Shown here one piece after another: positions 24,932-33,936 of a stretch of DNA of 64,000 bases. The position numbers and the translations under genes are program-made. Below the pieces are notes generated by a model. The model saw only the letters and a program-made list of their open reading frames with translations. It had not been told where the DNA came from and ran no database searches. How positions within the stretch are numbered: position 1 is the stretch's first letter; every line of letters begins with the position of its first letter. The DNA lies in assembly GCF_000712135.1 (NCBI RefSeq), contig NZ_JOOE01000003.1, positions 496,001-560,000 on the forward strand, written 5' to 3'. The stretch comes from Sphingomonas sp. UNC305MFCol5.2. GTDB lineage: Bacteria; Pseudomonadota; Alphaproteobacteria; Sphingomonadales; Sphingomonadaceae.

Positions 24932-26515
24932 TCAGGTCGCGAGCTTGCGCAACCCCTCGATCGTATCCGCCTCGCTCGCCGGTTTGTCGTTGCGGATTCG
25001 GCTGATCCGCGGGAAGCGCATCGCCAGCCCCGATTTATGCCGCTTCGATTCGTGGATCGAATCGAACGCCACTTCGAGCACCAGGCTCTTGTCGGTCTCG
25101 CGCACCGGGCCGAAGCGATTGACCGTATGGTTGCGCACATGATGGTCGAGCCATTTGAGCTCTTCGTCGGTGAAGCCGAAATAGGCCTTGCCGACGGGGA
25201 GCAGCTCGCCTTCCGCGGTCCACGCGCCGAACGTATAATCGGAATAAAAGGAACTGCGCTTGCCGCTCCCGCGCTGCGCGTACATCAGCACGCAATCGGC
25301 GATCAGCGGATCGCGCTTCCATTTGTACCAGAGCCCTGCGCGCCGCCCACCGACATAGGGCGAATCGCGGCGCTTGAGCATCACGCCCTCGATCGCCGCG
25401 TCGCGCGCGCCGGCGCGGATCTCCTCCAGCGCGGCGAAGTCCTCCGCCTCGATCACTGCAGACACGTCGAACCGCTCGGGATCGAGCCGCGCGGCAAAGC
25501 CTTCGAGCCGCCCTCGCCGCTCCGTCCAGGGCAAGGCACGCAGATCCTCCGCCCCGTCGAACAGGATATCGTAGAGCCGCACGAAAGCGGGATATTCGGC
25601 GAGCGTCTTGGCCGGCACGACCTTCCGCCCCAGCCGCTGTTGGAGCGCATTGAAACTCCCCGCGCCGCCTTCGCCACCCTGCGCACTGCCCTTCACCAGC
25701 AGTTCGCCGTCGAGCACGCCCGGCGTCGCGAACGCCCGCGCCACTTCGGGAAAGCTGGGCGTGATGTCGTCGCCCGCCCGGCTGTAGAGCCGCGTCTCGC
25801 CCGCGACGCAGACGAGCTGGACGCGGATGCCGTCCCATTTCCACTCGGCGGCATAGTCGTCGAGGCTGACCTGCGCCTCCTCCAGCGGATGTGCGAGCAT
25901 GAACGGCCGGAACACCGGCACATTCTCCGGGGTCGGCTGGGCTCCGCGTCCCTCCGCCCAGTCGAACAGCGCGGCATAAGGCGGCACCAGCCCGTGCCAG
26001 ACCTCCTCGACTGCATCCACATCGAGCCCGAACGCCTGCGCCAGCCCGGTCTTGGCCAGCCGCGCCGAGACCCCTACCCGCAATGCGCCCATCGCCAGCT
26101 TGAGCAATGCGAAGCGCTCGTCGGCATCCAGCCGGTCGAGCATCGATGCCAGCGCGGCGGGGGCATCGGACTTCGAGATCGTGCCGAGCACATGGACGAC
26201 CTCGGAAAGCGTCAGCGGCGCGCCGGCCTTGGGTGGAATCTCCGGCCCGGGCCAGAGCAAGGCGATCGTCTCGGCCGAATCGCCGACAAAGTCCCGGCTC
26301 AGCGCGAACAGCACCGGATCGACGCGCTCCTCGACCATCGCGCGCACCAGCGCCGGCTTGACTGCGGGCAGATCGAGGCTTCCGGTGAGCGCCGCCATCG
26401 CCCAGCCGCGGTCGGGATCGGGCGTGCGCGCCAGATAATCGCCGATCAGCCGCAATTTGGCGTTGCGCGACCGCGTATAGATCAGGGCATCGAGCAGATC
26501 GGCAAAGGCGCGCAT
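24932..26515 (-). CDS. ATP-dependent DNA ligase of the ligase-associated repair system
   Basis: The 527-residue protein has an N-terminal helical DNA-binding domain, the adenylated Lys in AAEWKWDGIRVQLV (motif I), motif IV-like IEGVMLKRRDSPY, and an OB domain ending in FPRISRIRNDKPASEADT. It fits the PP_1105/cisplatin-damage-response ligase family, partner of the helicase (12071) and exonuclease (14536) in this window. ATG 26515 was chosen over 26530. The first 41-base copy of a repeat shared with the 27158 gene lies at its 5' end. Confidence 0.92.
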   Translation of the reverse strand: MRAFADLLDALIYTRSRNAKLRLIGDYLARTPDPDRGWAMAALTGSLDLPAVKPALVRAMVEERVDPVLFALSRDFVGDSAETIALLWPGPEIPPKAGAPLTLSEVVHVLGTISKSDAPAALASMLDRLDADERFALLKLAMGALRVGVSARLAKTGLAQAFGLDVDAVEEVWHGLVPPYAALFDWAEGRGAQPTPENVPVFRPFMLAHPLEEAQVSLDDYAAEWKWDGIRVQLVCVAGETRLYSRAGDDITPSFPEVARAFATPGVLDGELLVKGSAQGGEGGAGSFNALQQRLGRKVVPAKTLAEYPAFVRLYDILFDGAEDLRALPWTERRGRLEGFAARLDPERFDVSAVIEAEDFAALEEIRAGARDAAIEGVMLKRRDSPYVGGRRAGLWYKWKRDPLIADCVLMYAQRGSGKRSSFYSDYTFGAWTAEGELLPVGKAYFGFTDEELKWLDHHVRNHTVNRFGPVRETDKSLVLEVAFDSIHESKRHKSGLAMRFPRISRIRNDKPASEADTIEGLRKLAT

Positions 26516-26517
26516 GG

Positions 26518-26558
26518 TCGCGCAACGCATAGCGCCGCCGATGCGCTCCCGTCACGAT
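26518..26558. repeat. 41-base direct repeat, copy 1 (before ligase gene)
   Basis: Positions 26518-26558 match 27119-27159 at 39 of 41 bases in the same orientation, 601 bases apart. This copy ends 2 bases from the ligase ATG, so it forms the 5' leader of the minus-strand ligase gene. Differences are at 26538 and 26553. No palindrome or known operator was recognised within it. Confidence 0.85.
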
Positions 26559-26776
26559 CTTCGCATTGCCGCAGCGACTTCCACTATCATCGCCAAATGC
26601 TGGGGTACGGAAAGCGATGAAACACTGGCCTGACTTCGGCCATCTTGCCTGGCGCGACACCCCGGTGCGTTGGACCGGCCCCTCGATTGGGGCAGCTCGT
26701 CGCGCTGCGATGGACGGTTTTACAAAGGGATGACAGCCTGTTCTGGGGAGGCCTTTAAGTATCGAAAGGGCTCACT

Positions 26777-27007
26777 ATGCGTATTCTCAAATTCGTGACA
26801 GCGTCAGCGCTGGCGCTCGGTGTGGCGGCCGTACCCGCCGCTCAGGCATCGGTGTCGATGCTGTCGCTGCAACGCGCAGCCACCGTTGGCGAAAAATCGA
26901 GCGATCTCAATGGATCGGTAGCGATAATCCTCATCGCGTCCGCTGCCATCATCGGAACGGCCATTTACGTGTCGACAAACGATGACGACGACCCTGACAG
27001 CCCCTGA
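26777..27007 (+). CDS. Small exported membrane protein with acidic tail
   Basis: The 76-residue protein has a signal peptide ending near AAQAS (residue 25). A short polar segment follows, then a membrane segment GSVAIILIASAAIIGTAIYV and a very acidic end NDDDDPDSP. Small proteins of this layout are common in Sphingomonas, with no function known to me. The region 26559-26776 upstream holds no gene that I can see. GAAAGGGCTC ahead of the ATG gives a weak ribosome binding site. Confidence 0.65.
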   Translation: MRILKFVTASALALGVAAVPAAQASVSMLSLQRAATVGEKSSDLNGSVAIILIASAAIIGTAIYVSTNDDDDPDSP

Positions 27008-27118
27008 GCGCGCTCGTGTGACGTTCGAACCGGCGGTGCAGTCAAGTGCGCCGCCGGTTTTCCATTGAGTCTTCCAGGTCGCGCACTTCTGGCGCTAGTC
27101 TCATGCTTCCGCGTGAGC

Positions 27119-27159
27119 TCGCGCAACGCATAGCGCCGTCGATGCGCTCCCGTTACGAT
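27119..27159. repeat. 41-base direct repeat, copy 2 (before phosphoesterase gene)
   Basis: This is the second copy of the repeat at 26518-26558, 39 of 41 bases identical. It runs into the ATG at 27158 of the phosphoesterase gene. The two copies therefore flank the interval 26559-27118 holding the 76-residue exported protein. They face the 5' ends of two different genes transcribed in opposite directions. Confidence 0.85.
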
Positions 27160-27997
27160 GTCCGGCATGCGAAACACGCGCCTGTTGCTGATCGGGTTGG
27201 GAGCGTGCCTGACCGGCACGCTGCTCTGGGGATTTCTGGAGGCGCGCGCCGATCCGATCGTGCGCCGCGCCGAGCTCGCATTGGCCGATTGGCCCGCCGG
27301 GGCGCCGCCGCTGCGGCTGGTGCTGCTGAGCGACGTGCATGCCGGGAACCTCGCCGTCACGCCGGCCAGGCTCGAACGCATCGCCGCCAGTATAAACGCG
27401 CTGCGGCCCGACCTCGTGCTCATCGCCGGCGATTTCATGCCGGGCGAGGAGGAGATCGACGCCGCTTCGGCCACCGCGAGGCTGACGCCGCTCAAGAGGC
27501 TGCGTGCGCGGCTGGGCGTGGTGGCGGTGCCGGGGAATCACGATCATTGGACCGGGCTCGGCGCAGTACGCACCGCGCTCGCCGGCGTCGGCGTGACCCT
27601 GCTCGCCAACCAGGCGGCAGCGCGCGGGCCGCTCGCGATCGCGGCGGTGGATGACGATTATTCGGAATATGCCCGAACCGCGCCCACGATCGCCGCCGCG
27701 CGCCGGCTCCCGGGTGCGAAGCTGGTGCTCACCCATTCGCCCGATATCGCGCCGCAACTGCCCCGCGATTTCCCGCTCCTCCTCGCCGGCCACACCCATT
27801 GCGGGCAGGTAGTGATACCCTTTTACGGCTCGCTCGATCCGGTCTCGCGCTACCAGGACCGCTATCGCTGCGGCGTGATTCGCGAGGGCGTCCGCACTGT
27901 GATCGTCACCGCGGGAATCGGCGGCAGCCTGCCGTTTCGCCTCAATGCGCCGCCGGATATGTGGCTGCTGACGCTCGGCCCTCCCGCACAGCGCTAG
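27158..27997 (+). CDS. Membrane-anchored metallophosphoesterase (YkuE-like)
   Basis: The 279-residue protein has an N-terminal membrane segment (LLLIGLGACLTGTLLWGF) and a calcineurin-like core: LLSDVHAGN, LIAGDFMPG, PGNHDHWTG, LTHSPD and AGHTHCGQ supply the metal-binding Asp, Asn and His residues. YkuE-type enzymes face the periplasm. It is not the short PdeM nuclease of the ligase system. ATG 27167 is an equally good start; neither has a strong ribosome binding site. Its stop overlaps the convergent gene through CTAG (27994-27997). Confidence 0.83.
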   Translation: MSGMRNTRLLLIGLGACLTGTLLWGFLEARADPIVRRAELALADWPAGAPPLRLVLLSDVHAGNLAVTPARLERIAASINALRPDLVLIAGDFMPGEEEIDAASATARLTPLKRLRARLGVVAVPGNHDHWTGLGAVRTALAGVGVTLLANQAAARGPLAIAAVDDDYSEYARTAPTIAAARRLPGAKLVLTHSPDIAPQLPRDFPLLLAGHTHCGQVVIPFYGSLDPVSRYQDRYRCGVIREGVRTVIVTAGIGGSLPFRLNAPPDMWLLTLGPPAQR

Positions 27998-28350
27998 TCC
28001 CTGCCCATCATGGCGATCGGCTCGAAGCAGCCCAGGATCAGCCGCCGGGCATCGAAGGGCGGCTCGCCGGCATCGTCCATCCGCGGATCCTCGTGCATCC
28101 TCGCCTCGGCGGCTTCGAAAAACGCCTTGTCCGGCCAGACCTGCCAGCTGAAGACGATCTTCTCGCCCGCTTGCGCCGCAACGGCGCGGCGAAAGTCCGT
28201 CTGCTTCCCTTCGGGCACGAAATCCTCCCAGCATTCGACGATTTCGAGGCAGCCATATTCCTTGAAGAAGGCGGCGCCGTTCTCGGCCCATCGGCGATAG
28301 GCTTCGAGCTGTTCCGCAGGTACCGGGATCACGAGGCCGCAGACATACAT
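27994..28350 (-). CDS. DUF1428 domain protein
   Basis: The 118-residue protein has a ferredoxin-like alpha/beta layout with MYVCGLVIPVPAEQLEAYRR at the start and ECWEDFVPEG, FSWQVWPDKAFFEAAEA and ARRLILGCFEP later. These features match the DUF1428 family of small dimeric barrel-like proteins. Function is not established. ATG 28350 was chosen over the longer open frame to 28707, which lacks family character. Confidence 0.82.
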   Translation of the reverse strand: MYVCGLVIPVPAEQLEAYRRWAENGAAFFKEYGCLEIVECWEDFVPEGKQTDFRRAVAAQAGEKIVFSWQVWPDKAFFEAAEARMHEDPRMDDAGEPPFDARRLILGCFEPIAMMGRD

Positions 28351-28504
28351 GACGCACGTCCTTCCGCTGGTTCTTCGAGGGGTCAACCTGCCACGGGCTG
28401 CGGCAATGTCGAGTCGCTCCGTGCAATGGCGCTGCCGCGAAGTTGCGGTTAGGATCGGCGGCGCCGGGCAGCACGCCCTGCCTTGGGAAGAGGGTTCCGC
28501 ACTT

Positions 28505-28828
28505 ATGAAGCTTATCGTTCCGGCCGCCGCCGCGCTCGTATTTCTCGCCCCCGGCGCCTTCGCCCAGACCGCGCCCGCCGCGGCGCCCGCGCCGGCCGCA
28601 GCCCCCGCTGCCGCCGCGAAGTTCGGCCTCGACACGCCGATCGAGGCGCTGGTCGCCGATGCCAAGGCCAAGGCGGTGCTCGATGCCGATCTGCCCGGCG
28701 TCTCCACCCACCCGTCCTACGACATGTTCAAGGGCATGAGCCTGCGCGCGGTCCAGCCGATGTCCGACGGCAAGCTCACCGACGAGATGCTCAAGAAAGT
28801 CGAGACCGACCTCGCCGCGATCAAATAA
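28505..28828 (+). CDS. Small exported protein with Ala/Pro linker
   Basis: The 107-residue protein has a signal peptide ending at PGAFAQ, a low-complexity Ala/Pro run (about residues 22-38), and a compact domain from FGLDTPIEALVADAKAKAVL to the end, with DLPGVSTHPSYDMFKGMSLR in the middle. The compact part looks like a conserved domain of sphingomonad secreted proteins, but I know no function. It is probably periplasmic. ATG 28505 is chosen because it starts the signal peptide. Confidence 0.65.
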   Translation: MKLIVPAAAALVFLAPGAFAQTAPAAAPAPAAAPAAAAKFGLDTPIEALVADAKAKAVLDADLPGVSTHPSYDMFKGMSLRAVQPMSDGKLTDEMLKKVETDLAAIK

Positions 28829-28829
28829 G

Positions 28830-28854
28830 AAAAGGGCCGGGGGATCGCCCCGGC
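28830..28854 (-). terminator. Terminator-like hairpin facing the dps side
   Basis: GCCGGGG (28836-28842) pairs with CCCCGGC (28848-28854). Read on the minus strand the stem is followed by CCTTTTCTT, so it can end transcripts coming leftward from dps. On the plus strand it follows the 28505 gene without a T tract. Confidence 0.55.
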
Positions 28855-28882
28855 TCGCTCGGATAGCGGTTCGATCCGCTTT

Positions 28883-29054
28883 CTTCGTCATCCCGGATGT
28901 TAGGCTTTCCCGGAAAACCGCAGGTTTTTCGTTGGAAAGACTTACAGTCCGGGATCCACCTCTCCGCTGGTGGATTGCCGCGCGGTGGATCCCGGACAGC
29001 TCGATTTTCTGATCAAATCAGAGATTTGAAGAAAATCGGCTTCCGGGATGACGA
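28883..29054. repeat. Nested palindromic element of about 170 bases
   Basis: The outer arms TCGTCATCCCGGA (28885-28897) and TCCGGGATGACGA (29042-29054) are reverse complements. A perfect inner pair of 14 bases (28947-28960 with 28984-28997) and a further pair, CGATTTTCT with AGAAAATCG, lie between them. No open frame with gene character is inside. Size and nested structure suggest a MITE-like non-autonomous element or large REP-type unit; no target-site duplication was identified. Confidence 0.75.
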
Positions 29055-29084
29055 GAAGTGCGACCTCCACGGACCGGGATCCAT

Positions 29085-29585
29085 TCAGCCCTTGCGGCTG
29101 GCCTCGAACAGGAACCAGGCGCGCTCCTCGGCCTGATCGGTCCATTCGTCGACGATGCCGGAGGTGGCGTTGTCGCCCGCATTCTCGGCGGCCTGCTTCA
29201 CTGCGCGGAAGCTCTCGACCAGCTTGAGATTGTCGTCGCGCAGCTCGGCGAGCATGTCGCCGGGCGCCACGAACTCGGCATCATTGTCCTTGATCGTCTG
29301 GCGGCGCGCGATGTCGCCGATCGAGCGGATCGTGACGTTGCCGGTCTTGCGCACGCGCTCGGCGATCGCATCGGTCACGCCGTAAACCTGCGCCGCCTGG
29401 TCGTCGAGCAGCAGGTGATAGTCGCGGAAATGCGGGCCCGAGACGTGCCAGTGGAAATTCTTGGTCTTGAAATAGAGCGCGAAGCAATCGGCCAGCGCGC
29501 TGTTCAGCGCATCGGCCACGCTCTTCGTGTCGTTGCGATTGAGGTCCGTGGGCGTCTGAAGCGCCGCCTTTGTGTCTGCCATCAT
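29085..29585 (-). CDS. dps: Dps-family DNA-binding ferritin-like protein
   Basis: The 166-residue four-helix protein has the intersubunit ferroxidase signature: KTKNFHWHVSGPHF with the key His residues, then LLLDDQAAQVYGVTDAIAERVR with the Asp/Glu ligands. Dps oligomers store iron using peroxide and shield DNA in stress. The N-terminal tail is short with only two Lys and one Arg. Either of two adjacent ATGs (29585, 29582) may start it. It stands alone on the minus strand, followed by the nested palindrome. Confidence 0.93.
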   Translation of the reverse strand: MMADTKAALQTPTDLNRNDTKSVADALNSALADCFALYFKTKNFHWHVSGPHFRDYHLLLDDQAAQVYGVTDAIAERVRKTGNVTIRSIGDIARRQTIKDNDAEFVAPGDMLAELRDDNLKLVESFRAVKQAAENAGDNATSGIVDEWTDQAEERAWFLFEASRKG

Positions 29586-29683
29586 GTCCTCCGAAAACGA
29601 TACGTGAGCCCAACGACCCGCATATAGGATCGGCTCCGCAGGCTGCCACGGCTATTTTCGATGAGAAAGATCGCCCGCGCCGA

Positions 29684-30244
29684 TCAGCCGAGCAGGTCCA
29701 GCCCATTGAGGGCGAGCACGGTACCGGCGACGAGGAAGATCGCGGCTGCGCCCAGACGGAGCCAGCGCAGCGGCAGCGCGTTCCAGCGCGCCTCGCCTAG
29801 CAGCGCCGCGGCCATGGCGACTGCGGCCGCGCCCAAGGTCGACCCGGCGGCGGCGAACCACGGCATGCCGGAAGCGGCAAGCGCGAAAGTGAAGAACTGC
29901 GTCTGCTCGCCCAAAGCGAGCACGAACACCCCCGCCAGCGGCGTGAGAAACGGCCCGAAATGCCAGCGCTCGAGCCGACTGGGCAGCGCGGTGCGCCACA
30001 GCGCGGTCACACCCCCCGCCACCAATGCGATCGCGAGCAGTAGCGACTGCGCCTCGGGCGTCAGCACCAGAGCCCCACCCGCCAGCGCCGCGGCGACGCT
30101 GCCGATCCCATGCGCGAGCGCCGCCGCGAGCGCCACCAGCGGCGGCCGGCGAAACCGATCGGCAAGGATCGCAGTGAGCAACGCCGGCCGATCGCCGGGC
30201 TGTGCCAGCAGCGCCAGTAGAATGGCGGGAACGAGCGCTTCCAT
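29684..30244 (-). CDS. Divergent GDT1/UPF0016-like membrane protein
   Basis: The 186-residue protein has six predicted membrane segments in two repeats. The positions of the E-x-G-D-(K/R)-(T/S) cation motifs hold LLAQPGDRPALLTAIL in repeat one and LALGEQTQFFTFALA in repeat two, so both depart from the consensus (Glu to Gln, Asp to Glu). GDT1 proteins export manganese or calcium; with these changes the ion or function may differ. ATG 30244 was chosen since the residues before it are polar and unconserved. Confidence 0.7.
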   Translation of the reverse strand: MEALVPAILLALLAQPGDRPALLTAILADRFRRPPLVALAAALAHGIGSVAAALAGGALVLTPEAQSLLLAIALVAGGVTALWRTALPSRLERWHFGPFLTPLAGVFVLALGEQTQFFTFALAASGMPWFAAAGSTLGAAAVAMAAALLGEARWNALPLRWLRLGAAAIFLVAGTVLALNGLDLLG

Positions 30245-30353
30245 CCGCGCCTTATCGCCGCATCGTCCTCGCCGGTACAATCGTCGATCGCAGCTGGCGA
30301 GGCCCGACGGGGAGCGCTAAGCCTGCGCATCGGAAAATCCCAGGGGAATGCGA

Positions 30354-30929
30354 ATGCGGTTGGTTGTGGGAGCAGTCGTGCTCGCTTTGTCGCCCCTGGC
30401 GCCGGTCAGCGCGCAGACTGCGCCGCCTCCGGTCACGGCACCCGATCCCGCGCGGCTGGCTGCGGCGCAGGCCCTGATCGAGCGTATCATGCCCGCCGAC
30501 AAGCGCGACGCGATGGTCGAGCAGATGGTGCGGCCGATGCTCGACAATGCGCGCGAGGCAATGTCGAATGCGCCGATGTTCGCCGATATGGCGCGCGACA
30601 ATCCGAAGCTGGCCTCGGCGATGAATGGTTTCATGAATGAAGAGTTCGAGCGCTCGATCGCGACGACCAAGGCGGCGATGCCGGCGCTGTTCGACGCGAT
30701 GGCGCGGGCCTATGCGCGGCGCTTCACGCTCGATCAGATGCGCGACATCGGCAATTTCTTCAAAACGCCCTCGGGGCGCGCCTATATCGAGACGGCGCCG
30801 ACGATCATGTCCGATCCGGACGTCCAGGCCGCCCAGCGCGCGATGATGAACCAGACGATGGCGGGCATGCAGGAACGCATGGCCAAGCTGGTCGAGACGC
30901 TCCGAGCGGAGGCGAAGAAGCAACCTTAG
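30354..30929 (+). CDS. Exported DUF2059-type protein
   Basis: The 191-residue protein has a signal peptide ending at APVSAQ, a short Pro linker and an all-helical domain with [19 protein letters not shown] and [26 protein letters not shown], which is the DUF2059 pattern. It is probably periplasmic. ATG 30354 was preferred to 30348 because AGGGGA (30342-30347) then has 6-base spacing. No function is established for the family as far as I know. Confidence 0.78.
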   Translation: MRLVVGAVVLALSPLAPVSAQTAPPPVTAPDPARLAAAQALIERIMPADKRDAMVEQMVRPMLDNAREAMSNAPMFADMARDNPKLASAMNGFMNEEFERSIATTKAAMPALFDAMARAYARRFTLDQMRDIGNFFKTPSGRAYIETAPTIMSDPDVQAAQRAMMNQTMAGMQERMAKLVETLRAEAKKQP

Positions 30930-31060
30930 GGATGCCGGTGCGGTGCGTACCGCATCGCCTTCTTGACTTTTCCACACGATTCGCGCATCCGCCGCGGCCT
31001 GACAGCGGTGCGCCTGCGCGCGCCGCTATTTCTTTTCGAACGATTCAAGGGTTTCGGGTC

Positions 31061-31228
31061 ATGGCCAAGCCGACCACTGTCAAGATCAAGCTCGTCAGCA
31101 CGGCGGACACGGGTTTCTTCTACGTCACGAAGAAGAATCCGCGCACCCAGACCGAGAAGTTCTCCTTCCGCAAATATGATCCCGTCGTGCGCAAGCATGT
31201 CGAGTTCAAGGAAGCCAAGATCAAGTAA
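31061..31228 (+). CDS. rpmG: 50S ribosomal protein L33
   Basis: The 55-residue basic protein [20 protein letters not shown] and its end [20 protein letters not shown] match the alphaproteobacterial L33, the form without the zinc-binding Cys pairs. It is part of the large ribosomal subunit near the E site. It is preceded by AAGGG and stands as a single gene. A TTGACT at 30963 could be part of its promoter. Confidence 0.96.
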   Translation: MAKPTTVKIKLVSTADTGFFYVTKKNPRTQTEKFSFRKYDPVVRKHVEFKEAKIK

Positions 31229-31330
31229 GGCCGTGGGGCCTCGGCCCCGCACGCACCTGGCCTCCGCGGTTCGCTGCGCGAGGCCGGCGCCATTGCCTCT
31301 TCCCCTCGCCCCGTCATGCGCCTAAGACCC

Positions 31331-33369
<2,039 letters not shown>

Positions 33370-33388
33370 CCCTCCCGTCGCCCACCCG

Positions 33389-33499
33389 TCGTCACCCCGG
33401 CCTTGTGCCGGGGTCCACTTGGCGGCAGGCGATGAAGCAAAAGGATCGAGCCGCATCATTCGCGGCTTGGTGGACCCCGGCACAAGGCCGGGGTGACGA
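33389..33499. repeat. Intergenic inverted repeat, CACCCCGGCC family
   Basis: The 30-base arm at 33389-33418 is repeated as a perfect reverse complement at 33470-33499, with a 51-base core. The arm includes the smaller palindrome CCCCGGCCTTGTGCCGGGG. A single-arm relative lies at 36121-36148. It follows thiC in a 387-base stretch that otherwise holds only a gene fragment. Confidence 0.88.
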
Positions 33500-33573
33500 T
33501 AGAGAGAAGCAGTCGTCACCGGCTGTGCCGCCATGCCGAGCCGGAAGCTCGCTCTACGGGATAGCGGAGGACC

Positions 33574-33711
33574 ATTATTTCCTCAGCTTCCACTGCCTTC
33601 GATCGCTACGTGAAAGTGGCCTTCCACAACGGCGCCCAGCTCGATTCCTCAACTGGCTCGAAGCAACCCAAGGCCCGCTATCTCCATGTCGAGCTCGCCG
33701 CCCACCGTTAG
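33574..33711 (+). pseudogene. DUF1801-like C-terminal fragment
   Basis: The frame reads TAFDRYVKVAFHNGAQLD, then GSKQPKARYLHVE before a TAG at 33709. The VKVAFHNGAQLD and SKQPKARYLHV phrases are the C-terminal strands of DUF1801-type small proteins. The start and most of the domain are missing, and the usual acidic end (HEDD-like) is replaced. I read it as a remnant next to the edge of the AT-rich insert. No ATG or ribosome binding site is present. Confidence 0.4.
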
Positions 33712-33722
33712 TTCATCGGGTG

Positions 33723-33755
33723 AATAAGGGGATCGACCGCGTCGACCCCCTTATT
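33723..33755 (-). terminator. Long hairpin closing the AT-rich insert
   Basis: AATAAGGGGATCGA (33723-33736) pairs with TCGACCCCCTTATT (33742-33755) around CCGCG, with one mismatch. It lies 4 bases beyond the stop of the 58-residue gene on the minus strand, where it would end that operon. There is no long T run, so a relic of an attachment or recombination site is an alternative. Confidence 0.5.
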
Positions 33756-33759
33756 CTAA

Positions 33760-33936
33760 TCATGCATTTTCGAGAGCATCCGCAAACGCCTGCTTGGCGG
33801 TTTGAGCCAATTCAACACCATCCCGCCGGGGACTGATGCGTAGATTTACGGCCCGGTCACTTTTTTTTCGTGCTGGTGGCGGCGGCAGTCTTTCTAGTAG
33901 TTCGTCCACGCAGAGTCGTAGATCTTGATTCCGCAT
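33760..33936 (-). CDS. Small protein overlapping the 3' end of the Ntn-hydrolase gene
   Basis: The 58-residue open frame starts MRNQDLRLCVDELLERLPPP and continues through a basic stretch (ARKKSDRAVNLRI) to an alanine-rich helix (VELAQTAKQAFADALENA). Its ATG at 33936 follows a near-perfect AGGAGGG by 4 bases, stronger than most sites in this window. It overlaps the last 80 bases of the upstream gene in another frame and ends just before a hairpin. No family is recognised. The coupling suggests a partner or regulator of the large protein; that is inference. Confidence 0.6.
   Translation of the reverse strand: MRNQDLRLCVDELLERLPPPPARKKSDRAVNLRISPRRDGVELAQTAKQAFADALENA

Noticed and set aside
27158..27997. 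PdeM endonuclease of the ligase-associated system
   Set aside because: It has a membrane anchor and YkuE-like layout and is longer than PdeM, so it was called a different phosphoesterase.
28883..29054. Possible insertion sequence
   Set aside because: There is no transposase frame inside and no target-site duplication was found; kept only as a repeat.
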